DNA of 64,000 bases from Gammaproteobacteria bacterium (GTDB lineage: Bacteria > Pseudomonadota > Gammaproteobacteria > Steroidobacterales > Rariloculaceae), in assembly GCA_017577365.1 (NCBI GenBank), contig PKRJ01000006.1, positions 26,175-90,174 of the forward strand, written 5' to 3'. A program made the translations under genes and the position numbers. Position 1 is the stretch's first letter, and each line of letters starts with the position of its first letter. The notes under the pieces are model-generated. The model saw only the letters and a list, made by a program, of their open reading frames with translations. It had not been told where the DNA came from and searched no databases. Below are positions 34,218-44,094 of the stretch, piece after piece.

Positions 34218-35638
34218 CGTTCGTTCTCCTCGCGGCGACCGTCCTGCGCGTGATCGAGCGTCACGGGATTCAGGTAGTGCGGCTCCGTGAGCCCGAGCTT
34301 TCTCATGGCGATTCCGGTCAGGCATGCCTTGACGATGAACGCGCTGTGCAGGCTCGTCACATACGTCGGATCGAGCTCGGGAGCGACCTCGACCAGGTCG
34401 AAGCCGACCATGTCGTTCTCCGCGCAGAGCCGACGCACGATCGGAATCGCCTCCCGCGGCGTCAGCCCGCCCGGCACCGGCGTCCCGGTGCCGGCGATGT
34501 ACGACGGGTCGAGCACGTCCACGTCGAACGAGATGAAGAGCCTGCGGCCGTTCGCTTTGGCCTCCGCCAGGACCTCCTCGAGAACGTGGTCCCATCCGTA
34601 CCGCTCGACCTCGGCCATCGTGTGATAGCGGAAGCCTTCCTCGCGCATCCATCGGTACGTCTTTTCGTCCGGTCCGCTCGCGCGCAGACCGACCTGGATG
34701 TAATCGCCGCCCTTGATGAGGCCTTCCGACAGCAAGCGATAGATCGGCTGCCCGTGATCGATGAGATGAGGCCGGTTGCGTCCGATGTCGTAGTGGGCGT
34801 CGAAGTGAATGATCGTGACGTTGCCTTTGCCGTACACGTCGATCATCGCGGCGACGTCCGGATACTCGAGCGAGTGATCGCCGCCGATGATCACGGGAAT
34901 CGCGCCCGTCTGGGCGATCTCTCTGACCACCTCGCGCACGTGCTGCATGCTGCGCTCCGTGCTGTCGTTGTCGATGGCGATGTCGCCGTAGTCGACGATG
35001 TTGAGCACCTCCGACGGGTTCACCTGCGTATACTGGTCGTTGCCCGCCATGTAACGGCCCATGAGCCGCAGCGCGAGCGGGCCGTGGTCAGCGTCCCGCC
35101 AACCGGACCCCATGTTGAGCGGCGCGCCGACGATCGCCACCTCGACGTTACCGGCGACGAGATCTTCGGGCGTCAGCGCTACCGGCGCGCCCGCGAACGT
35201 CGGAATGCCGCTCCCGCCTCCCATGTAGCGCGAAAGGTCGATCGGTCCAGGCTCCCGAGGCGGATCGAAGCTTCGCGGCCGGCGAATCTTCCATGCGTTG
35301 AAGGTCGGCGATTCGGTATTCAGCGGGATCGCGGCGAAGTCACGGTCTGCCTCGAATTTCTGTTGACGCTCGACCCACATCATCGCGTCGACGTACGCCT
35401 TGACCTCCTCGGGCGAGCGCTTTTCGAGCGCTTCGATCAGCTTTTCTCGGCTCGGCGCGAACCGCTCGACGAAATCGCTTCCGAGGAACTCGCGCTGCTC
35501 GGGAGTGAGCAGCTCGAGCTTGGGGCGCAGCGAGTCCGGAAGATCGACCTGCGCGATCGCGGGAGCGGCCACGGCCGAGATACAGGCCGCGGCGGCGTGG
35601 CGCGCGAGCCGGCGCGCCGATGAAGCACGAACATGCAT
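34214..35638 (-). CDS. Exported agmatinase/arginase-family ureohydrolase I
   Basis: The protein has 474 residues. A signal peptide (ending APAIAQ) and a 150-residue extension precede a complete ureohydrolase core; ordinary agmatinases are about 300 residues and cytoplasmic. All six metal ligands are visible: His255 (GGDHS), Asp280, His282 and Asp284 (HFDAHYD), Asp372 and Asp374 (SFDVDVLDP). It should hydrolyse a guanidino compound (agmatine, guanidinoacid or guanidine) to urea plus amine in the periplasm. The gene follows a large TonB receptor by 83 bases and is translationally coupled to ureohydrolase II. With PpiC, HupE and amine oxidase restored downstream, it looks like part of an exported guanidino/amine pathway. 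Specificity is unproven. Confidence 0.88.
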   Translation of the reverse strand: MHVRASSARRLARHAAAACISAVAAPAIAQVDLPDSLRPKLELLTPEQREFLGSDFVERFAPSREKLIEALEKRSPEEVKAYVDAMMWVERQQKFEADRDFAAIPLNTESPTFNAWKIRRPRSFDPPREPGPIDLSRYMGGGSGIPTFAGAPVALTPEDLVAGNVEVAIVGAPLNMGSGWRDADHGPLALRLMGRYMAGNDQYTQVNPSEVLNIVDYGDIAIDNDSTERSMQHVREVVREIAQTGAIPVIIGGDHSLEYPDVAAMIDVYGKGNVTIIHFDAHYDIGRNRPHLIDHGQPIYRLLSEGLIKGGDYIQVGLRASGPDEKTYRWMREEGFRYHTMAEVERYGWDHVLEEVLAEAKANGRRLFISFDVDVLDPSYIAGTGTPVPGGLTPREAIPIVRRLCAENDMVGFDLVEVAPELDPTYVTSLHSAFIVKACLTGIAMRKLGLTEPHYLNPVTLDHAQDGRREENER

Positions 35639-35721
35639 CGCTCGAGTCCTGTCCTTGTTCGTTTCGCGCGGCCGGCCGGGTGCGCTGTGCCGCACGCGTT
35701 CGGCCGGCCGACGCCGTTGCA

Positions 35722-38700
35722 CTAGAGCCTGAAGTTCACGCCGACGTAGAACGCCCGGCCGACGGGGCTGACCGGATACGACCGCTCCGTCACGAAGGGC
35801 TTCACGTCGGTGACGTTGGCGATACCGCCGTAGAGCCGCAGCCTGTCGCTCGCGTCGTACGCACCGCTGACGTTGTGGATGAGCACGTCGTCCGTGAAGG
35901 CAGCCGGGCCGAAGTTCTGCAGCGCCGTTTCGATCTCACCGCCGTCCTCGTATCCGAGCACCTGCTCGCTCAAGTACTGCGTCTGCCAGGACGCCGAGAT
36001 TCGACCGGTCGAGACGTTCACGGAAAGCTGCGAAGACCATTCGGGCCGGCGCATCTCGCCGAGCTCGTCGTCGATCGACGGAGGTTCGCCCGGATTCGTC
36101 GGCTCGATGAACTTCAGCTTGTTCTGTTTCGTCACGATACCGTCGATTCCGACGATGAATCGTCCGGCTTCCAGCGTGTAAGACGCGTTGAAATCCCAGC
36201 CCGACGCCTCGGCGGCGCCGAAGTTCAGCATGGTCTGACGTAGGAACGTGAATCCGCCCGCCTGCGCCGAGGTCGGATTCGAGTTTCGCTGGATCAGCTC
36301 GCAGAACGGATTGTTGATCGACGGCGCGTCGTAACAGCCGTTGACGATGTTCTGCGCGGAGATGCTGGAGATCGCGTCGTCGATGACGATATCCCAATAG
36401 TCGAGCGACAGAACCAGGCGGTCGACCTTCGGCGGCTGGAGCACGACTCCGAAAGTCTTCGTCGTCGCGTCTTCCGGCTCGAGATTGGGATTTCCGCCTA
36501 TGACTCCCGGGAAGCCGGCCGACAGCGGATCGTCGAAGATGTAGTTGCCGGAGGCATCGAAGACGTTCTCCAGAGGCACGTTGAACGACGCGAGGTGAGC
36601 GACGCAGTTCGCCTGCCTGAGCGCGGGATCGGGCGCCTGGGAGATCTGGCCGGCGTCGCACGGATCCACGGGGCGGAAACGCTGACCCTGCTCAGGCGAG
36701 TACAGCTCGAACAGGTTCGGTACTCGTATCGCCCTGCTGTAGTTCGCGCGGAAACGAACGTCGCTCACCGGCGCCCAGACCAAGCCGTAGCGATACGTCG
36801 TGTTATTGCCGAACGTCGAGTAGTCGGCTCGCCGCACGGCCGCGTCGATCGTCAACTCGTCCGCGAAAGGCTTCGACGCGAGCAAGGGCAACGAGAGCTC
36901 CGCGAACACGTCCCACACGTCGTAGCTCGCATCGGTATTCGCGAGCGTCGTCGACGGATCCGCGCCGAGCGCGGCGGCATTGCTCACGTCGCCGACGAAA
37001 TCTCCAGGGGAGTAGGGCGTGCCGTCCGGCGTGACGCCGGCCACCTGAATGATGCCGCGATCGTACTCGTCGAACGTCTGCCGGCTTTTCTCTTCACGCC
37101 ATTCCGCGCCGAGCACGAAACCGACCGGACCGCCGGGCAGGGAGAACAGCCGACTGCTGTCGCCGCTGATGAAGCCCGTGACGACGCTCTGCTCGATGCT
37201 CTCCTCGACAATCCGGTCATACGTGAAGAAGTCGATCGCTTCCTGGCTGATCGCGCCGCGTCCGCCCCAGATGTTCGCCGGTTTACACTGCCTGTCGCCC
37301 GGCGTGAACGTGAAGAAGGGAGAAGGCGCGCCGCCGCCCACGTAGGTCGGAATGTTGAAGGGGGTCGTCGGAGGATACGCGGTAAGATCGAGATCCGAGC
37401 GACAGACGGGCTCGCCCGTCTCCGGATGCGTGACGACGTCGATCGCGGCGAAGAAGCGGTCCGTGATCATCGCCTCGCGATCGATCAGCTTTCGCTCGAA
37501 CCGACCGAAATTCGCCGAGATCTCGTAATCGAGCGCGGGCTTGTCGAAGGAGCCGCGAGCGCCGGTTACCAACCTGTATGTCGTGCGCTCGTTCGTCGAG
37601 ATGTTCGGCCCCCAATCGTCGGAATCGCGGGAAATGTACAGGCCGCCGGGCCCCACGACAGGATGACCTTCGTTGTCGGCATAGGGCTTCAGCGCTTCCG
37701 GCAAGAACGGGTTGTCCGGCGCGCCGTAGAGCAAATCCGTGAAATTGTGGCCGCCGCCGCCGAACTCCACCTCGTGATAGACGTATTTCGATTCCCAGAA
37801 AAGCTCCGCTTTGGGCGAGAACTCGTAACGGCCGTTGAAATTGACCGCGTACTTTTCCTCCTTGGGCAGAACGTAGGGCGAGTTCGGCGCGATGAAGCTC
37901 TGCGATGCCCCGAACTGGTTGAAGTTGCTGGCTATCAAGCCGTCCTTGTACGGAACGGGATTGCCGGACTCGTCGAGAAACCAGCACCCGCCGGCTCCGC
38001 CGAACGAAGCCGCGCCCGCGAACGTGGAGTTGTATCCGGTAAAGCTCTGCAGGCAATCGGGCGTGCCGTCGCCGTCGACATCCGGCTCCGCGCCGAGGGG
38101 AATCGAGCCGGTGCCGAAAGTGCCGATGGCGACGACGCCGTAAGGCGACGTCACGTTGAACGTCCGCCCGGGCAAGAAGACTCGCGGGGGCGCGGTCGCC
38201 GCTCTTTCGATCAACGCGAGCTCGGCTGCAGTCAACGCAGGCGTTTCACCGAATGCCTGCTCGTACTGCGCAATGAAGCTCTCCGCGGTCGGAATGCGTA
38301 ACCCGGCCGGATACAAGCCGGTGTTGGAGAAGTCGTAGTATCTGCTGAAGTTCGGCGTCGACGCCGCATCGATGTCGCCGTGCTGAAAACGCAGAGCGGG
38401 GTTCGCGTCGTCGTCGTGCATGCCGTCGTTCGCGAGAAAGTCGCGATCACCCTGACGCAGCCCGGCGCTGTACTCGTGCTGGAACGAGACGATCACGTTT
38501 CCGTGTCGCTCGTTGAAGTTCCGGCCGAAGAGCAGGCTGAGGCTCGACGTCTCCGCGTCGCCTTCGCCGGAGACGCCCGGACGGAGATCGAGCTCGAATC
38601 CCTCGAAGTCGTCTTTGAGCACGATGTTGACGACGCCGGTCACCGCGTCGGCTCCGTACACCGCGGACGCACCGCCGGTGAGCACCTCGACGCTTTCGAT

Positions 38701-39165
38701 CAATGCCGAAGGGATGGTCGATATGTCTACCGCCAACGTTCCTTCGATTCCCGATACGTGCCGACGCCCGTTCACGAGCGTCAACGTCCGATGGAAACCG
38801 AGTCCCCTGAGATCGAGCGCGCTTCCGCCGACGTTGTCGGCGGCTCCGACGTTTCCCGGCTCGTTGTCCAGCGAATTGCTCGACGTGATCGACGACAAGA
38901 GCGCCGGGTTGTCGTTGAGGATCTCGCCGATGTCCGTCGTGCCGGTCTGTCTCAGCGTCTCCGCGCTGATCGTCGAGATCGGCTGAGCCGTGTTCGCGTT
39001 GGACCGCACCATTCGGCTGCCGGTCACTACGACTTCCTCGACGAAACCATCGAGGGTCCTGGAAGGCACTTCCTGAGCGTCGGCGGCCGGCGCAACTGCA
39101 GTGCCTGTGCAGAGTGCGATCAAATAGCTCAGCCGGCTCCGGGCAAGATTGTCGATGCTGGTCAT
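35722..39165 (-). CDS. Large TonB-dependent receptor
   Basis: The protein has 1147 residues from ATG 39165, which follows GGAG. The signal peptide ends PAADAQ. A TonB-box-like EEVVVTGSRM is followed by a plug (TISAETLRQTGTTDIGEILNDNPALL, LDLRGLGFHRTLTLVNGRRHV, IESVEVLTGGASAVYGADAVTGVVNIV). A long barrel ends YPVSPVGRAFYVGVNFRL. The size, and the plug signature LVNGRRHV, match the Caulobacter/Xanthomonas-type receptors that import peptides, sugars or other organic nutrients. It is the first gene of the leftward ureohydrolase operon, so the nutrient is plausibly a guanidino compound or a larger molecule that contains one. Confidence 0.9.
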   Translation of the reverse strand: MTSIDNLARSRLSYLIALCTGTAVAPAADAQEVPSRTLDGFVEEVVVTGSRMVRSNANTAQPISTISAETLRQTGTTDIGEILNDNPALLSSITSSNSLDNEPGNVGAADNVGGSALDLRGLGFHRTLTLVNGRRHVSGIEGTLAVDISTIPSALIESVEVLTGGASAVYGADAVTGVVNIVLKDDFEGFELDLRPGVSGEGDAETSSLSLLFGRNFNERHGNVIVSFQHEYSAGLRQGDRDFLANDGMHDDDANPALRFQHGDIDAASTPNFSRYYDFSNTGLYPAGLRIPTAESFIAQYEQAFGETPALTAAELALIERAATAPPRVFLPGRTFNVTSPYGVVAIGTFGTGSIPLGAEPDVDGDGTPDCLQSFTGYNSTFAGAASFGGAGGCWFLDESGNPVPYKDGLIASNFNQFGASQSFIAPNSPYVLPKEEKYAVNFNGRYEFSPKAELFWESKYVYHEVEFGGGGHNFTDLLYGAPDNPFLPEALKPYADNEGHPVVGPGGLYISRDSDDWGPNISTNERTTYRLVTGARGSFDKPALDYEISANFGRFERKLIDREAMITDRFFAAIDVVTHPETGEPVCRSDLDLTAYPPTTPFNIPTYVGGGAPSPFFTFTPGDRQCKPANIWGGRGAISQEAIDFFTYDRIVEESIEQSVVTGFISGDSSRLFSLPGGPVGFVLGAEWREEKSRQTFDEYDRGIIQVAGVTPDGTPYSPGDFVGDVSNAAALGADPSTTLANTDASYDVWDVFAELSLPLLASKPFADELTIDAAVRRADYSTFGNNTTYRYGLVWAPVSDVRFRANYSRAIRVPNLFELYSPEQGQRFRPVDPCDAGQISQAPDPALRQANCVAHLASFNVPLENVFDASGNYIFDDPLSAGFPGVIGGNPNLEPEDATTKTFGVVLQPPKVDRLVLSLDYWDIVIDDAISSISAQNIVNGCYDAPSINNPFCELIQRNSNPTSAQAGGFTFLRQTMLNFGAAEASGWDFNASYTLEAGRFIVGIDGIVTKQNKLKFIEPTNPGEPPSIDDELGEMRRPEWSSQLSVNVSTGRISASWQTQYLSEQVLGYEDGGEIETALQNFGPAAFTDDVLIHNVSGAYDASDRLRLYGGIANVTDVKPFVTERSYPVSPVGRAFYVGVNFRL

Positions 39166-39705
39166 GGTCGCTCCGCTGCGCGAAGGAAGTTCTCGACGCT
39201 TCCTTGTGATCGACGTTCTGTGTGATGGCTCCGCGCACGACGCGACGATTGCATTGCAACAACGAGTGCTGCCTGCGATCGCTTTGTGTGCCGTGGCGAA
39301 AAGGTTCCAGCAATCGTCGTGCCAAGAGGACCGATGCAAGATCGAACAATGACTTAGTGAAAACGGCGCGACATGCACGCCGAGAAAATGTTCCGCATGA
39401 GGGCGTTTCTCGACTTGCGTTGCATCAAGACGAAGCTTCTCGACGAAAGCGAGAAGGAGATGCGACGTGAAGAGCATCGCGATGCGAAGCGACGTCCGCG
39501 AAGTCGCATCGGATCACGCTCGGGCACGCGTCGTCGAGACGTTGCGCGAACCGAATGCAAGTCGGAACGCGATTGCTTCACGCTGTGGCACGCGCCGCCG
39601 TCGCTCGCTCTCGATCGGGGCGTGAGCGCGCCTGCAGGAGGCCGTTCGCGGAAGAGTCGCTCGAAAGTGATGCACGCATGCGCCGCGGAACGGCGCAGTA
39701 CGCAC
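39166..39705. promoter_or_regulatory. 540-bp non-coding leader of the receptor-ureohydrolase operon
   Basis: No convincing gene is seen. About 84-94 bp upstream of the receptor start there is an odd palindrome TTGCA-T-TGCAA (39249-39259), and further TTGC/TGCA half-sites occur around 39418-39425 and 39552. They could be operator sites for a LacI- or TetR-type regulator encoded elsewhere. Confidence 0.35.
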
Positions 39706-40494
39706 TCAATGCGTCATCGCGTAGATCACGTAGTTGACGCCGAAGCGATACGCGGTCGCGGTCATCGGCGCGGGATAGTACGGGTCGTCGGCGTGCTCCC
39801 ACGCGTCGCCCATGTCGATGTTATGGTTGATCGCGACCATGAGTCGGCCGCTTTCGTCATAGATGCCGCGCCAGTGCGGCGGACCCTGCATGCGCTGCCA
39901 GCGGAGATGACGCTCGCCCGGAATCTGCGTGCGTTTGTCGAGGCTGAACAGGAGGTTCATCAGTGCGTCGTCCTGCGGGATGTCGACGATCGGGCGCCCG
40001 GGTAAAACTTCCCGCATCACGCTCTCGAAATACCACCACTCGCTCTCGCCGTGAAAATCGTCGAACACGAGAAAACCGCCGCGCAGCAGATACTCCCTGA
40101 GCCGTTCGATCTCGCGCCGCGCGGGCTGCCAGCGCCCTTGTGCGACCTGCTGCACGAACAGCCACGGATAGTCGAAGATCCGATCGTCGTCGAGCGTGAG
40201 ATGCCGGCTGTCCGACGCGACGTCGACGCGCGTCATGCGCGCGAGCGCAGGCAGAAAATGCGCTTCCGCGTGCGGATAATCGACCGCCCAGAGCGGATTG
40301 CACCAGCCGCGGGAGCCCGCGCAGCCTCGCGTGTCGTAGGCGAGCCGCGCCATGTGGAACTCGGCCTCGGGCGGTTCGGCCGAGATCGTCCCTTCGCCGA
40401 GCCGGCTCTGGCCGCTCGCGAGTCCCGCCCCGAGCCCGAGGAGCAGAGCCGCGAGCCTTTGCGTTCGAGGTTTCGATCTCGGCGTCCGGGGCAT
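39706..40494 (-). CDS. Exported DUF4159 protein
   Basis: The protein has 262 residues, starting at ATG 40494, which is preceded by GGAGG. A basic N-terminus and hydrophobic stretch (LAALLLGLGAGLASGQ) form the leader. The DUF4159 body shows FHMARLAYDTRG, PHAEAHFLPALARMTRVDV, FDYPWLFVQQV, LREYLLRGGFLVFDDFHG and a C-terminal GVNYVIYAMTH. This domain has a flavodoxin/GATase-like appearance and often lies near MoxR ATPases and von Willebrand proteins. None is present here, so its role is unknown. A 214-bp gap without a gene separates it from the GT39 gene. Confidence 0.8.
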   Translation of the reverse strand: MPRTPRSKPRTQRLAALLLGLGAGLASGQSRLGEGTISAEPPEAEFHMARLAYDTRGCAGSRGWCNPLWAVDYPHAEAHFLPALARMTRVDVASDSRHLTLDDDRIFDYPWLFVQQVAQGRWQPARREIERLREYLLRGGFLVFDDFHGESEWWYFESVMREVLPGRPIVDIPQDDALMNLLFSLDKRTQIPGERHLRWQRMQGPPHWRGIYDESGRLMVAINHNIDMGDAWEHADDPYYPAPMTATAYRFGVNYVIYAMTH

Positions 40495-40759
40495 CGGCGA
40501 ATCCTCCGTCCCGCCATTGATGCCTGGCCGAAGCGAACCCGTCAAGCGAATCGTCGGCGCAACGCGGTTGCTAAAGGGGACACGAGGGCGGGCATGGCGC
40601 TATCGACCCTTCGCGGGACCGCTGTGAATACGTCTGCGTGCGCTGCGTCCGCGGCGTCCCTGCCGCGGACGCTCCCGCGAAGGATCGACAGCGCGATGCC
40701 CTCTTGGGCTTTGAGGTTGCCCTCTTGGACGTTGCGGTGTGCTCGTTCGGCGGTAGCGA

Positions 40760-42820
40760 TCAGAATCGATAGACCATCGTGTCGCCGTCGCGGGCGACGT
40801 GTACGACGCGGTGCGCGTTGTCCTCGAGCAGTCGGCGGAAGTCCGCGCCGATCGCTTGGTCGTTATCCAATACCGACGTCGACGCGAGCAACCATTTCGT
40901 GCCGGGCGTCTTGCGCAGCGTCCGCTCGAGCTCCTTCGCGCTCGTGATCAGGGGAACGGCGACATAGAGATCCCGCAGCACCCCATCGTGGACGTAGGTC
41001 TGGATCAGCTCGTCGCCGGATCGATAGGTGCCCGAGATGAGGCAGTAGTCGAGCCGCCCGATATAGTTGAAATACTCTCGGCATTCGAAGGTCAGAATCT
41101 CGTCGCCCGGGGCGGCGTGCTGCAGCACGTGCTCCGCGGCCGAGCGGTAGTCCCTGAAGCCGCGTATCTTGAACGCATCGGAAAGCGCACTTCGATCGTC
41201 GTGCTCGCGCTGCGCGACGAGCCAGCCGCGCAGCGGACTTGCGTCGTAGACGACGACGAGCGCGGCCAGCGCCGCGGTGCCGGCCGTGACGCCCGCCCTG
41301 GTGAGCGGTCGAGCCGACGGCCGCCAGGCGTCGAAGACGTCCGTCCAGCGGACGAGGCCGAGGGCGACGAACGCGAAGAAGAGCGGCCCGAATGGCACGT
41401 TGTAGCGGAAGAAGCCGTAGCGCGACTCGAACAAGCCGTTCAACACGACCGGCAGCGCGAATGCCGCGAGCAGGAAGAGGGCGGGCCGATCGGGCTCCGG
41501 TCTTGCCGCGCGGTCGAACGCCCATAACAGGCCGCTCAGCGCGGGGATCGACATCAGCGGATACTCGGAGGGGAATCCCCAGAATACGAAGAAGCTCGGG
41601 TAGTCGAGCAACCGTTTGACGGTTTCCTTCGCGGCAGCCGTGGCCCGAAGATCGCCGACGAGATCGAGACCGAGCGCGAGCACGAGCCATGCGGCGAAGC
41701 CGGTGCCGATCATCGCGATCGCCGTGACGACGTCGGGCTCGCGGAGGCCGGCGAGCCCGCGGCGTTTCGCGAAAGCGAGCGCGATCCCGGCGAGCAGCGC
41801 GACGTTGAACAGTTGTAGCGCGCAGCAAAGCGCGACGGCGCCGAGCAGCAGTCGCTCGCCGACCGAAACGCGTCGAGCGGCGACGAGAACGACCGCGGCG
41901 AATCCGAGGGCCGCGGCGACGAGACCGATCGCGGCCCACGGCGCGGCGTCGTAGAGCGCCGAGAAGAGCGGCAAGTCCGGGAGCCGGACCGAATCGAGGA
42001 TGCGCTCGATGAGCCCCGCATCCCCGTCCGCGCCGGCACTGCCGGGGATCGCCTGGCCGGCTCCTTCGCCCGACGGCGCGGCTTCCGCGCTCGCGAGGGA
42101 CGCGGCGCGGTAGTAATAGCGGTCCTGAATGCGTTGCCAGACGAAGAACGCGGCCGCCGCGATGCCGCAGGCGGTGACGGGGAAAATCAGTCCGCGCGGT
42201 GACGAGAACGCCTCGCGGCCTCGAATCGCCACGGGGAGGAGAAATGCGAGCGCCAGCGTGTAGCCCAGCTCATGCAGCGATATGGCGAGCAGCGCCGATA
42301 CGAGCGCGAGGGCACCGCCTGCGAAGCTGGTCTCGACGACGCGATAGCGCCAGATCAAGAGCAGCGTCAGCAGGTAGAGGAATCCGAACGGCGCGTACAT
42401 CCGCGCGTAACGCGAAAACTCGATATCCCAGAAGGAGAACGTGACGAGCGCGGCCAGCACGAGCCCGACGGAAGCTCCGAACAGGCGTTTCCCGAACACG
42501 AAGGAAAGCGGAATGAGCGCAATCCCGAAGAGAGCGGCGGGCAGTCGCAGTGCCGCCTCGTCGAATCCGAGCCACATGCCGCTCGCGGCCATCGCGTACG
42601 AGAACGCGAGACCTCTCAGGTAGATCATGCCGCTGGGCAACTCGGGGATTCCGTGCTCGGCGATGGCCTTGGCCGCGAGGGCGGACAGATCCTCGTCCCA
42701 ATGAAACGAGATCGCGCCGAGGTCGACGAGCCGAAGCACGGCGCCGGCCGCCACGAGCAGAGCGAGAATCCACGCGGCCTCGATCTTGAGCCCGGTTCGC
42801 CCGTTCTTGGGCTGCGGCAA
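40760..42820 (-). CDS. GT39/ArnT-like membrane glycosyltransferase
   Basis: The protein has 686 residues. It starts with a membrane helix followed by a periplasmic loop carrying ISFHWDEDLSALAAKAI; the Asp-Glu pair matches the catalytic acidic motif of GT-C enzymes. About twelve membrane helices follow, then a soluble C-terminal part of some 150 residues (ILTFECREYFNYIGRLDYCLISG). GT-C enzymes of this type transfer sugar from a polyprenyl phosphate donor on the periplasmic face. It is the first member of the polysaccharide locus and lies 17 bases after a GT4 gene on the same strand. Confidence 0.82.
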   Translation of the reverse strand: MPQPKNGRTGLKIEAAWILALLVAAGAVLRLVDLGAISFHWDEDLSALAAKAIAEHGIPELPSGMIYLRGLAFSYAMAASGMWLGFDEAALRLPAALFGIALIPLSFVFGKRLFGASVGLVLAALVTFSFWDIEFSRYARMYAPFGFLYLLTLLLIWRYRVVETSFAGGALALVSALLAISLHELGYTLALAFLLPVAIRGREAFSSPRGLIFPVTACGIAAAAFFVWQRIQDRYYYRAASLASAEAAPSGEGAGQAIPGSAGADGDAGLIERILDSVRLPDLPLFSALYDAAPWAAIGLVAAALGFAAVVLVAARRVSVGERLLLGAVALCCALQLFNVALLAGIALAFAKRRGLAGLREPDVVTAIAMIGTGFAAWLVLALGLDLVGDLRATAAAKETVKRLLDYPSFFVFWGFPSEYPLMSIPALSGLLWAFDRAARPEPDRPALFLLAAFALPVVLNGLFESRYGFFRYNVPFGPLFFAFVALGLVRWTDVFDAWRPSARPLTRAGVTAGTAALAALVVVYDASPLRGWLVAQREHDDRSALSDAFKIRGFRDYRSAAEHVLQHAAPGDEILTFECREYFNYIGRLDYCLISGTYRSGDELIQTYVHDGVLRDLYVAVPLITSAKELERTLRKTPGTKWLLASTSVLDNDQAIGADFRRLLEDNAHRVVHVARDGDTMVYRF

Positions 42821-42837
42821 GGCGCTGCTCCCCGTGA

Positions 42838-44094
42838 TTATTTTTCGCCTTCGACGAGCGCGACCGAGATGGGTTCACGCTCGCTCGCCGACGGCGAGGT
42901 GCAAGTTGCGCGCCACGCCGGCGAAGCGGCGGCTTCGGACGCTTGTGACGCTGCGCTCGAGGAGGCGTCCCGCGCCGCGGCGGCCGGCGCCGCCTGCTCG
43001 AGCCCGGCGAGCACGCTCGCGGCGCGCGCGGTCCATGTATAGCGTTGCGCGAGCACGCCGCGCGCGCGTTCGCCGAGCCGCGCACGAGCCGCCGGATCTT
43101 CGAGCCTATGGAGCGCATCGAGCCAAGCGTCGACGTCGCCCGGCGGCACGAGCTCCGCGAAATCGTCCGCGAGCACTTCGCGCAGCACCGGATAATCGGA
43201 GACGACCATCGCCCGTCCCGCGGCCATATACTCGAAGATCTTGAGCGGCGACATCCATCGGGACGTATCCTGGCCGCTCACGGTCTTCGGCCCATTCTCG
43301 TACGGCGCGAGCAGCACGTCGCACGACTCGAGAAACGCAGGGACGCAAGCCGGGTCGCGGTGTCCGTACCAGACGATGTTCGAGCTTCTCTGCCGCGCGC
43401 GCCATGCGGCGACATCGTCCTCGCTTCCGCCGAGAACGTGGAAGGTGTCCTGCGGCAGGGCTTCGGCGAGCGCGATGATCGTGCCGATGCCGTTACCGGG
43501 CCTCAAGCCGCCGGCATACCCGATCTGTCGGCCGGGCCCTCGCCGAAGCTGGAACGGCATCGCAACGGGCCGAAGAGTTGCGCCGTCCGGCGCGACGATG
43601 CAATCGACGCGAGCGAGCAGGCCGGGGTGCTCGCGCTCGAGATCGTCGAGCAGTGCGCGGGAGATCGTGACCACGCGCTTGAGACGCGGATGCTCCAGCG
43701 TGAAGCGCTGGAGCCGTTTCTCCAGGCCGGTTCTCGGCAGCTCGTGGATCTCGAGCACGACGCCGCCGAAGAGCAGCGCGAACGCCGCCGAAGCGGGACA
43801 TCTCGCATAGTAGAGCTCGGGCTCGTCGCGCACGCGGGCGCGCACGACCTGCATCAGCGCGTAGATCGAGCGTCCGACGAGCCTCCAAGGCCCGCGCGGC
43901 AAGAGCGCTATTCGGAAACGCGCGGGCTCGAGCCCGTAAGCGCGGAACAATTCCTCCGTACGACCCGGACGTCCTCTCGCGTAGAGGCACACCTCGTGGC
44001 CGAGGCCGGCGAAAGCCGCGCACATCTGCATCACGTGGATCGCGTTCGCGACCTGCGTCCGCAGTGGGCTGTGAGACAGGTAGGCGATTTTCAC
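42838..44094 (-). CDS. GT4 family glycosyltransferase
   Basis: This cytoplasmic GT-B enzyme has 418 residues. The N-terminal domain starts KIAYLSHSPLRTQVANAIHVMQM. The donor-binding domain contains GYAGGLRPGNGIGTI, PYENGPKTVSGQDTSRWMSPLKIFEYMAAGRAMVVSDYPVL; the conserved Glu is in FEYMA. The C-terminal 60 residues are Ala/Ser-rich. It should add one sugar to a lipid-linked intermediate. It is encoded divergently from the heparinase-like gene across a 272-bp promoter region. Confidence 0.88.
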   Translation of the reverse strand: MKIAYLSHSPLRTQVANAIHVMQMCAAFAGLGHEVCLYARGRPGRTEELFRAYGLEPARFRIALLPRGPWRLVGRSIYALMQVVRARVRDEPELYYARCPASAAFALLFGGVVLEIHELPRTGLEKRLQRFTLEHPRLKRVVTISRALLDDLEREHPGLLARVDCIVAPDGATLRPVAMPFQLRRGPGRQIGYAGGLRPGNGIGTIIALAEALPQDTFHVLGGSEDDVAAWRARQRSSNIVWYGHRDPACVPAFLESCDVLLAPYENGPKTVSGQDTSRWMSPLKIFEYMAAGRAMVVSDYPVLREVLADDFAELVPPGDVDAWLDALHRLEDPAARARLGERARGVLAQRYTWTARAASVLAGLEQAAPAAAARDASSSAASQASEAAASPAWRATCTSPSASEREPISVALVEGEK

